This document shows, piece after piece, positions 16,910-24,251 of a DNA stretch of 64,000 nt (position 1 is the first letter of the stretch; each line of letters begins with the position of its first letter). Location of the stretch: the IMG/VR virus record IMGVR_UViG_3300042520_001980, positions 110,570 to 174,569 of that record. One strand, 5' to 3'. The notes beneath the pieces are model-generated. The model was not told the origin of the DNA, searched no databases, and saw only the letters and a program-made list of their open reading frames with translations. Source of the DNA: a virus. The translations under genes and the position numbers were made by a program.

Positions 16910-19854
16910 TATGCACTCACCTTCGTATCAAGGCTCTTTAGAGATTCTGCGGTAGAGCTCATCGAGCTTGCCATCAGTCTATTGACTGCCAGGAGATCGA
17001 CCATAGTCTTAGCAGAAGTCAGTGTTGCTTTTTGCGCTTCATCCGTCTGCTTCTGCTGCTCAGTCATCTTCTCCCGCTCGACCTTGTCTTTGTTCATTAT
17101 GTCCCGCTCTACCTCAGTTCGAAGCGTCTCTATCTTCTTGGCTCGTTCGGCGGGATCCTTTGTTTCCAAGATTTGATTAAAGGCAGTCATGTCTGCCTTC
17201 TGGCGCTCAAGAATCTGTAGTCTGGCGGTATCTCCCGAGCTCTTTGCCGCAGCTAAATCTGAGTCTATATTGGCCAACGACTCCTGAACGGCCTTTCTCA
17301 TGCCGGGATCGGTAACTCCGCTGGCGGACTGTAGTAGCTCAGTGAATGAGAAGCCGTCCTGATCGACTGCGGTCTCTGCCTCTTGTTGAGACATTCCGCC
17401 CTTTACCTTTTCCGCTATCTTGCTGTCTCGTATCTGCTTAAGGCCTTGGGATAACACATTCTGCATGCTGCTATCCGACTTGAATACGTCATTCAGCATT
17501 CTCTGATTCTCAGTAATAGCAGTAGCGGTTATCTCCATGCTGGTCATTCCGCCATTTCTAGCACGCTCCGCCTCTTCGGCTTGGCGTATGCGTGCAGTGC
17601 GCATAGTTCCCTTGTCGGAAGCTAAGCCGAAACGATCCATGCGCTCGCCAAGATTGGACAGCATGGCGTTCTTGACCTCAGGTCTTAATGCCCCAGAGGT
17701 CTCCAGCTTGTTCAAGAGATCTACTCTGGCCTGCTGGCTGTCCAGCTTATTAAAGGCAGCTGCAAACTGAGTAAAGTCCATGGCCTTGATCTGATCGGCA
17801 GTCATTCCAAATGCCGACATCAGCTCAGAGCCGCCTGCCGTGGTCATGTCGGCAACTACCTTCTCTATGTCCACACCTTGTTCGGTAAAGGCGCGCTTTA
17901 CGGCTCCGGTAACGCTTACGTTCTCGTTTTGCGCATAGAACCTATTGATATCGTTCATCGACATGGACATTCCTGCAGCCACGGCTTCTCGACCGGTAAA
18001 TGCCGCCAGGTTTATTCCCTGCTTGCTGGCCAACAGCTGATTGACCGCCCCTGGATCAATGTCTCGCCCGGCACGGAAGTCATTTACAAAAGATTGAATC
18101 TCCTGCTCGGAGACTACGCCGGCATTTCTAGCCAACTGCAACGAGGCAAACGCCTGTACAGACGGATTCTCCATTCCCTTCGCAGCGATGTCTCTCGATA
18201 ATGCCAAAGCTTGATCCATAGTCATAGGCGTTCCCATGGTTCTGGATAGAGCTACACGAGACATGGCGGCCGTGCCCATTGCGATTCCTGCCGATCCTCC
18301 CAGGCCCATGTCCTGAGCTAGCTGCGCTGCAGTCTGCAATACGGCCATGGATCCACGGGCATCTTGTCCTGCGAACCTGCCTATTTGAACCGCCTGCTCA
18401 ACTTGCTGCATCATGGAAGCTCCAGCCTTTCGCTGAGCCTCGGCCTGCAGGAATTCCTCAGTACGGGCATCCACAGGTCCGGTAAATCCTGCCTTTAGTC
18501 TGGAGAATTCCCGGCCTGCGGCATTAGCCAGCTCCTCGCCAAATCTTCCACCATAAATGCTCTGCATGGACTGAGTTATCTCATTAACCTGCATGCCCAT
18601 GCGCTTACCGGCCTCTACGACGGCGCTAAAGCCTTCAAGCTGTCGTGCTATGCCGTCTTCTAGTCTCTTTACGTCTTCTGGCTTTATGGCACCAAAGAGA
18701 TCTACTCCACTTGAGCTAAGCAGCCCAGAACGAGTAAGCTCCTGCATTAGCTGCCCGGACTTGCTTGCACCCATTCTACGCAGACCGGAATATGGACCAC
18801 CTTCGGATTCAAGTTGAGAGGTAAGTCCTGCGGCGATGCGATCCAACGTGAATACACGTTTGCCGTTTTCCTCAAAGGTAGCCGTTCCCAAAGCGCCCAT
18901 CATTGAGAGAGATTGTGTTGCCGCTGAGGTAAACTGCATTGGATTTCTATCCAATCCAGTAATCCCCATCAACATGTCGCCAAGGCCGGCCATCGCTCCT
19001 GCTTCGGCGCCGCCCATGGTTCCTGCTGGAATCATCGACGATACTGTCATGGCAAGATTGCCAAGATTTGCGGCATTTGTAGCCGTGTTAAGTATGGTCT
19101 GCGCTTTGCGCTTTAATGCAGGATTGTTATTAAGCAGCTCATTCGCTTTCTTGGCTGCCTCGGGAGTGTTCTGTCTTGCCAGCTCCATTAGCGGCTGAAG
19201 CTCAGGATCAGCTATGCTCTGACCTGTTGCCGCAGTGAACAGATCGAATACGCCTTTGAAGCGAGATCCCTCGCCAGACAAAGCATTTACATTGGCCAGC
19301 TGTACTCCTAGATTGTAGCCTTCGCCCTGCTGTTCAAATCTCTGTAGCGGGACTCCGAAATTAGTATTGGAGTACTTTAAGTATTCTCGAGTCTGCGCAA
19401 GCTCTTCGTTGTACAGATCTATGGCGGCTTGGCTTGAAAAGTCGGCAGGCATGCTGAGAGCACGAGGAATGGACTTGCCTAATCGTCCTTGCAGTTGCGC
19501 ATACATGAACGCTCCTGCATCTCCTCCGCCGATTGGCATGGAAGACATCATGGACGACACCGCGCCTGATATAGGTCCGAACATTCCTCGTAAGCCAGGA
19601 GAAGTGACCAGTCCTCCGGCCATCTGAGTCATGGCGCCGGCCTCTGGCCCAAACATAGACCCTACAATATTGCTAAATTGTCCAAACATTGTTGGACTCG
19701 TAAATGGCTGCGGACCAAGATAAGTCGTATTGGCCAATGGCACATTGCTACCAGACATTTGCATATTTGCCTGGAGTTGGCTGGCAATTTGAGCCATCAT
19801 GGCTCTATTTTGCAGCTGATATGCCTGCAGAGGATTTGAGAAGGGATCGTTCAT
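16909..19854 (-). CDS. Tail tape measure protein (predicted)
   Basis: ATG 19854; 981 aa. It is the longest tail-module protein here and is rich in Ala, Met, Gln and Gly. The N-terminus (LQAYQLQNRAMMAQIASQLQ) is helical, the centre has Gly/Met-rich hydrophobic patches (SSMIPAGTMGGAEAGAMAGL), and the C-terminal 200 residues are charged coiled coil (REKMTEQQKQTDEAQKATLT). This composition, and its position immediately after the frameshifted chaperone pair, mark a tape measure, which sets tail length and is ejected with DNA. At about 1.5 angstrom per residue the tail would be near 147 nm. No lytic enzyme domain is seen. Confidence 0.82.
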   Translation of the reverse strand: MNDPFSNPLQAYQLQNRAMMAQIASQLQANMQMSGSNVPLANTTYLGPQPFTSPTMFGQFSNIVGSMFGPEAGAMTQMAGGLVTSPGLRGMFGPISGAVSSMMSSMPIGGGDAGAFMYAQLQGRLGKSIPRALSMPADFSSQAAIDLYNEELAQTREYLKYSNTNFGVPLQRFEQQGEGYNLGVQLANVNALSGEGSRFKGVFDLFTAATGQSIADPELQPLMELARQNTPEAAKKANELLNNNPALKRKAQTILNTATNAANLGNLAMTVSSMIPAGTMGGAEAGAMAGLGDMLMGITGLDRNPMQFTSAATQSLSMMGALGTATFEENGKRVFTLDRIAAGLTSQLESEGGPYSGLRRMGASKSGQLMQELTRSGLLSSSGVDLFGAIKPEDVKRLEDGIARQLEGFSAVVEAGKRMGMQVNEITQSMQSIYGGRFGEELANAAGREFSRLKAGFTGPVDARTEEFLQAEAQRKAGASMMQQVEQAVQIGRFAGQDARGSMAVLQTAAQLAQDMGLGGSAGIAMGTAAMSRVALSRTMGTPMTMDQALALSRDIAAKGMENPSVQAFASLQLARNAGVVSEQEIQSFVNDFRAGRDIDPGAVNQLLASKQGINLAAFTGREAVAAGMSMSMNDINRFYAQNENVSVTGAVKRAFTEQGVDIEKVVADMTTAGGSELMSAFGMTADQIKAMDFTQFAAAFNKLDSQQARVDLLNKLETSGALRPEVKNAMLSNLGERMDRFGLASDKGTMRTARIRQAEEAERARNGGMTSMEITATAITENQRMLNDVFKSDSSMQNVLSQGLKQIRDSKIAEKVKGGMSQQEAETAVDQDGFSFTELLQSASGVTDPGMRKAVQESLANIDSDLAAAKSSGDTARLQILERQKADMTAFNQILETKDPAERAKKIETLRTEVERDIMNKDKVEREKMTEQQKQTDEAQKATLTSAKTMVDLLAVNRLMASSMSSTAESLKSLDTKVSA

Positions 19855-19861
19855 AGATACG

Positions 19862-20125
19862 CTATTCGTCTATTTTACCAAAAAGCGCCTTCCACTCTTC
19901 ATAAAGCTCCTCGTTAGTCTGCTGCTGTTTGCGAATAGTCAGATCTATTGAATAATCCACCTTGTCCAGGTATTCAGACGTAGCCGTGTTTAATGGCTCC
20001 AGGGGGCTTTCGTAGATGCCCGCAGCTACTATCGCCCGTCTGTTGTCCAATACGACTGCAGCCAATTCTCGCTGCCTTAGATAGGATCTAAAGGCCAATA
20101 AAACATTCTCTCTGGCTACTCCCAA
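19862..20125 (-). CDS. Tail assembly chaperone, frameshift-encoded extension (gpT-like)
   Basis: As a stand-alone ORF this would start at TTG 20125 (87 aa) with no ribosome site. The same frame is open without interruption up to 20206, at the slippery run inside the end of the upstream gene. The extra residues (SLLILDAYQNALYSHAPDGS) read like genuine protein. It is therefore probably made only as the C-terminal part of a -1 frameshift fusion with the 263-aa chaperone: 255 residues plus about 114, giving about 369 aa. In lambda-like and many other long tails, G and GT chaperones coat the tape measure, whose gene follows directly, as here. The C-terminal end is helical (NEELYEEWKALFGKIDE). Confidence 0.78.
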   Translation of the reverse strand: MGVARENVLLAFRSYLRQRELAAVVLDNRRAIVAAGIYESPLEPLNTATSEYLDKVDYSIDLTIRKQQQTNEELYEEWKALFGKIDE

Positions 20126-20178
20126 AACGCTGCCATCTGGTGCATGGCTATAAAGAGCATTTTGATATGCGTCAAGAA

Positions 20179-20970
20179 TCAGTAGGGACCATCGGCCCCA
20201 TTTGGAAAAAAATTTGCATCCGCTGTCTCCTTGGTCATCTGCAGGACTTCCGAGTCGAATCTTTGATACTTCTCGAAAAGTACGTTATATAGAGGAGTGC
20301 TTATGTCTGCAAATTTATCTACGGCAGCCCAAAGTACTTTTTGTCCAGGAGAGCCGTATACCGAGGCCTCCTTCTTCTGCATGTTTCCTGCGGAGTCCTT
20401 AACAAAGAAAGTTTCTTTTTTAGGTACGCTAGGATACATATCGAAGACGTTTGAATATGACTTGAGGTTAATGCCGTCCTCAGAATCAAACTGAAGTTCG
20501 CACAAAGATACAGCTAGGCAGAACCTCATGTGCGCTCCTGCCAAAGCCATCATGGAGGAGTAAGGTACTCTACCGCTTTGAATTACAATTGCTTCAGATA
20601 CAGCATCGAGCTCTGAAGTCGACAGTGTCTTAAATGTAGCTTTAACCTTGCCGCCAAATAACTCAAATGTACGACGGTATGCCTTATTCGACACTACAGA
20701 CTTAAGAAACTTTATCTTCTCTTCCTCAGGAATGACTAAATCCGGCTCGGGCACCTTTGCACCCTGCTGAAGATTTTCATTTAGCTGCTTTATATTTTCA
20801 CTTAAGTCTTCAATCTTCTGCTGAGCCTGCTTAGCAGACTGACGCATATCTGGAGGTAAATCATCCTCTGCCACAGGGGCTACCTGCTCTGGTGGAGCAT
20901 CAGCCTCAACTAGGTTTCCCGCCTCGTCTGCCTTATAGATCTTACCTGGCTTTAGGGCCTTGAAGTCCAT
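20179..20970 (-). CDS. Tail assembly chaperone (gpG-like)
   Basis: ATG 20970 with AAGGA seven bases upstream; 263 aa. Residues 1-80 are acidic and linker-like, with a coiled coil (KQAQQKIEDLSENIKQLNEN). The folded part holds FLKSVVSNKAYRRTFELFGG and VKATFKTLSTSELDAVSEAI, a pattern common in phage tail chaperones preceding tape measure genes. The last codons contain an AAT TTT TTT slippery run followed by a hairpin, so a fraction of ribosomes should continue in the -1 frame into the next ORF. The unshifted product ends PNGADGPY. Confidence 0.82.
   Translation of the reverse strand: MDFKALKPGKIYKADEAGNLVEADAPPEQVAPVAEDDLPPDMRQSAKQAQQKIEDLSENIKQLNENLQQGAKVPEPDLVIPEEEKIKFLKSVVSNKAYRRTFELFGGKVKATFKTLSTSELDAVSEAIVIQSGRVPYSSMMALAGAHMRFCLAVSLCELQFDSEDGINLKSYSNVFDMYPSVPKKETFFVKDSAGNMQKKEASVYGSPGQKVLWAAVDKFADISTPLYNVLFEKYQRFDSEVLQMTKETADANFFPNGADGPY
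20185..20215 (-). promoter_or_regulatory. Programmed -1 ribosomal frameshift signal
   Basis: On the coding strand the zero frame reads GCA AAT TTT TTT CCA. It contains T TTT TTT (20212-20206), and also A AAT TTT (20215-20209), both of the X-XXY-YYZ type. A 6-base spacer (20205-20200) is followed by GGGGCC-GAT-GGTCCC (20199-20185), a 6-bp stem with one G-U pair and a 3-base loop. The -1 frame then stays open through 19862. Position between the chaperone gene and the tape measure matches G/GT systems. Confidence 0.85.
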
Positions 20971-20972
20971 GT

Positions 20973-23699
20973 TTATTCCTTGGTTCTAATTTTATTCTCA
21001 GCGATAATGGTGTAGTTGCCCTCAAAGCTTTGGGCTTGACTACTTAGAGTTACAGGCTTATCGAAGCCATCCTTCTTGAATCTTAGCTTGTCGTCGACAA
21101 AGCGCGAATCGGGATTCATTTTTCCAAACTTTTCCAGCAGAGCTGTTGTGCCTGGCCAGAAGTAGCTACGATCTGCCCCAATTCCTGGAGTGGCAGCTCC
21201 TGAGGGCTTCGTAGGATCAACGCCCTTGAAGATCATTGGCTTGCCTACGCCTTGAGCACGATAGGTCTGCTGCCAATCACTTTCAAACATTACAAATTGA
21301 GTGTCATCCGGAATGCCCCGCAACTCAGAGCCTGGGTAGCAGAAGGTGAGGTTCTTGAGAGAGCTAGACGTCGTACCTACTACCGACAAGTCTACCTGCT
21401 CCTGCATTTCCTGTTGGCTCTGTACGTAATCTTGAATGCCGTCAGATTGATCTGAAATAGCGGTTTGAATGGTCTTTACGTATTCCTGTAGAGTGGAGTC
21501 CTCCAGCTTTCCTATTTGAGTACTTACTCCAGCATAGGAGCTAGAGGTCATGCCTCTTGAGAATACGCCGGAGCCCTTCACCAGGAACTGCATGTCTCTG
21601 TCTTTTCCGGAGGCCAGCAGGCTATTTCCCTGCATGAAGAATCCGCCTGCAGTCTGCATTCCGACTCCGCTGCTTGTAAGCAAAAAGTTGGTGCTTGCAT
21701 CAGGGTTGTCGACATTTGTTACAAACAGCACTTGCTCAGACAGAGATATGCTTCGAGATCCCTTGGTGACTATGTCTGCCTTTCCAGAGTCTACATACAC
21801 TCTACAGTTGTTAGTTTGATTGCCTATATAGACCTCTGAGGCTACGCTACAAACGCTGGATTTAGGCGCCTTAAACCAAATACCTTTATAGGTATTGCTG
21901 TTGTTATTGGGATCCTTGAAGGTCTCGTCGTCCTCCTGGAAGACGTTTGTGGCCTCCGCCTTGGACTCAAGTAGAATGCCTCCTGCTCCGTCGTTACCTG
22001 CCAGAACTGACACGTTGCGATCGGCGTGAAGCCGTATGTCGCCAATATTGGCACTTAGCTCAACGTCCGTTCCAGCTATATGAGACACGGTGTCTCCAGC
22101 CATCGACACCACGTTTCTACCTGCTCGCAAGGTGATGTCTCCTGGGCAGGATATATCTATGGATCCCGCACGCATACTTATTGTGGAGCCGTAGCCGTCC
22201 TGAAGATGAATAGACCCATCTTCGTGCATCATTATCATTGCGCGGGATGCAAAGTACTTAGCCTCTTCACGAGCATTGATCTGCAGCTTGCCCAGCTGAG
22301 GAAGCTTTGCAAACATTCGTTCGGAGCTAACGCCATTAGAGGCAGACACAAATCCTGAGCCATCTATCGTGGTCCTGAAGTTCGCTAAGTCTATTTCGTC
22401 TATATCCTTAAACGTCCAGTCATTGGTGCGCTCTTTAAAATTAAGAGTCGCCCTATGATTCTTGAATGCCGCAAGGTCGGAGCTGGCGGCTGTATACAAC
22501 AAAGATGCGTGCGGCAGCTCTTCTTCAATGCCGGTAATAACTGCGTCTGCTGCATTGACCTCATTTTCAGATCTTGCCTGCTCAGCCGTCTCGGCGTCGT
22601 CTCCACGACTGTCGTCGGGGCGATATTGCTCTCTGGGAACAGGAATGAGGCAGTCTTTTATAAACGCAATAGACTTGGCAGAAACTACCGTGTAGGCTCC
22701 GGAGGTATCCACGTGCTCTCTGAATACTCCGTTTTCATCCTGTTCATCGGAGGCAGTAGCGAGCCGTACTGATTCAAGCTTTGGCACCGTTACAAAGCTA
22801 AGTTTGAGATTTCCTAAGTAACCCTCGAATTCAGAGTAGCGCCACCAGCCTATCTGATCGACCTCCTGAGGCTTGTACGTGCCTGTAATCGCTTCCTTGC
22901 CTGGATAGGAGGATCTGTCTGTAGCGTCGGCTTTAGGTGCTTCTCCGTATTGTTCGGTTCCACCCAAAGACTCTATGACATAGGGATTAAGTCTGCGGAC
23001 CTCGGTATAGTCTCCTACATCGGCAAATTTAAGAACTTCGGAACCAGCCGTATTCTGCTCATAATTAAATGCACTGACTCTTACCAAGGAGTCCAGGTAG
23101 TGGCACTCCACAGAGCAGTCCAGTCCGGATACAAGGGATGCGTGCAGTGCACCTACAAAAAGTCCGCAACCAAAGGAATTAAGTACTGTCGTATCTCCAG
23201 GATACGCATCAATAGGTTTACCTGCATTAAAGTTATGGAAGACGCAGTTAAGAGGCCCAGTGTCTGATATGTCGTCTCTGAAGCTGCCTACAGGCGAATT
23301 CGCAATGAGCTCCGGACTACCTAGGGAATTGCTCTCTCCTAAGTATGAAGATATACCTCCCAGAATTACAGCCTGGTTTACTCCAAGCGCTGGAGTAGTC
23401 ATCGCTAAGACTCTACTGCCTACGCCGTATAGAGAGCTGGTTCTAGTCGCAAAGCTATGAGTGCTGCCGGTGGGATCCAGGGCCACACCGACCATGTCTG
23501 GCATGCCAGCCACTCTAAGCCGGTAGCACTGCAACTGCTGGTTGACTTCCAATACAGTTGCTACGAACGTATAGTCGTTTAATAGCGACTTACTGACCAA
23601 TTCGGAAACGCGCATAGGCTGGTCGTACTTAACCGAAGTTAAGGGTGAGCCTGCTGCCGCAGAAACTTTAGTGGAATTAGTAGTGAGTGGGGTGCTCAT
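20973..23699 (-). CDS. Tail spike / baseplate central spike protein with beta-helix repeats
   Basis: ATG 23699; 908 aa. Residues about 45-115 look like the OB-fold of gpV/gp5/VgrG proteins (YTFVATVLEVNQQLQCYRLR, then GVGSRVLAMTTPALGVNQAV). Residues about 480-585 form short repeated strands (MRAGSIDISCPGDITLRAGR, then DIRLHADRNVSVLAGNDGAG) typical of the triple-stranded beta-helix needle. A large insert separates the two and a helical C-terminal part follows. No obvious lysozyme or HxH tip motif is seen. A hairpin lies just before the start and no good ribosome site is exposed, consistent with the low copy number (one trimer per virion). Confidence 0.78.
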   Translation of the reverse strand: MSTPLTTNSTKVSAAAGSPLTSVKYDQPMRVSELVSKSLLNDYTFVATVLEVNQQLQCYRLRVAGMPDMVGVALDPTGSTHSFATRTSSLYGVGSRVLAMTTPALGVNQAVILGGISSYLGESNSLGSPELIANSPVGSFRDDISDTGPLNCVFHNFNAGKPIDAYPGDTTVLNSFGCGLFVGALHASLVSGLDCSVECHYLDSLVRVSAFNYEQNTAGSEVLKFADVGDYTEVRRLNPYVIESLGGTEQYGEAPKADATDRSSYPGKEAITGTYKPQEVDQIGWWRYSEFEGYLGNLKLSFVTVPKLESVRLATASDEQDENGVFREHVDTSGAYTVVSAKSIAFIKDCLIPVPREQYRPDDSRGDDAETAEQARSENEVNAADAVITGIEEELPHASLLYTAASSDLAAFKNHRATLNFKERTNDWTFKDIDEIDLANFRTTIDGSGFVSASNGVSSERMFAKLPQLGKLQINAREEAKYFASRAMIMMHEDGSIHLQDGYGSTISMRAGSIDISCPGDITLRAGRNVVSMAGDTVSHIAGTDVELSANIGDIRLHADRNVSVLAGNDGAGGILLESKAEATNVFQEDDETFKDPNNNSNTYKGIWFKAPKSSVCSVASEVYIGNQTNNCRVYVDSGKADIVTKGSRSISLSEQVLFVTNVDNPDASTNFLLTSSGVGMQTAGGFFMQGNSLLASGKDRDMQFLVKGSGVFSRGMTSSSYAGVSTQIGKLEDSTLQEYVKTIQTAISDQSDGIQDYVQSQQEMQEQVDLSVVGTTSSSLKNLTFCYPGSELRGIPDDTQFVMFESDWQQTYRAQGVGKPMIFKGVDPTKPSGAATPGIGADRSYFWPGTTALLEKFGKMNPDSRFVDDKLRFKKDGFDKPVTLSSQAQSFEGNYTIIAENKIRTKE

Positions 23700-23706
23700 A
23701 AAAGTA

Positions 23707-23732
23707 ACTAGGCTCCGTTTCCGGAGCCTAGT
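23707..23732 (-). terminator. GAAA-loop hairpin after tail tube gene
   Basis: An 11-bp perfect stem (ACTAGGCTCCG paired with CGGAGCCTAGT) closes a GAAA loop on the coding strand, followed by TACTTTT. It stands between the tail tube gene and the spike gene. It may be a partial terminator or a 3'-end stabiliser of tube mRNA. It is one of three such hairpins in the window. Confidence 0.6.
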
Positions 23733-23765
23733 ATAGCGCTTATCTTTGGATTTACAAACTCTAGG

Positions 23766-24239
23766 TTAGGCCAGTTCCATAGTCGAGAAGATCATCTGGA
23801 CGTTCTCTCCGATGATTGCTGTATCGACGTTCATGGTAAGTCCAAACTGTGCAATAACAGGCTCTCTGATGGTAATTGTATTGGTGTCTACATCAGTCTT
23901 GTCACAGCCTGCTACGCCTGAAAGCTCAAGATTCTTACCCTTAACATTGCACACATTGCCAAAGGTAGTGTAGAAGCTCTTTACGATTCCCTTCGAGCCT
24001 ACGATCTTACCCAGTGCGAGAGTACCTGAGGCACGGCCGGCGATGTAATAAACATCGTCTGCCTTAGCAAGGTCGTAAACAAAGCTCACCTGCTGCTGAT
24101 ATGAGAGCTGGAGATTTTGAATTAAAAGTCCAGAGCTCTTACCATCAGCACCCAAAGAGGGAAAGGTTAAAGTAGCTTTATCGACGCTGAAGCCGCCTAC
24201 TACGTTTCTAGGTGTTTTGCCGAAAATTTCTGTAGCCAT
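23766..24239 (-). CDS. Tail tube protein
   Basis: ATG 24239 with AAGGA eight bases upstream; 157 aa, the usual size for a myovirus tube subunit. It begins FGKTPRNVVGGFSVDKATLT and continues with LLIQNLQLSYQQQVSFVYDL and YYIAGRASGTLALGKIVG, a strand pattern typical of tube proteins that form stacked hexameric beta barrels. It lies directly downstream of the sheath gene, the conserved sheath-tube order, and is followed by a strong hairpin. The C-terminal part may hold a disulfide or a free Cys pair (VCNVKGKNLELSGVAGC). Confidence 0.88.
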   Translation of the reverse strand: MATEIFGKTPRNVVGGFSVDKATLTFPSLGADGKSSGLLIQNLQLSYQQQVSFVYDLAKADDVYYIAGRASGTLALGKIVGSKGIVKSFYTTFGNVCNVKGKNLELSGVAGCDKTDVDTNTITIREPVIAQFGLTMNVDTAIIGENVQMIFSTMELA

Positions 24240-24251
24240 CTATGGTTCCTT

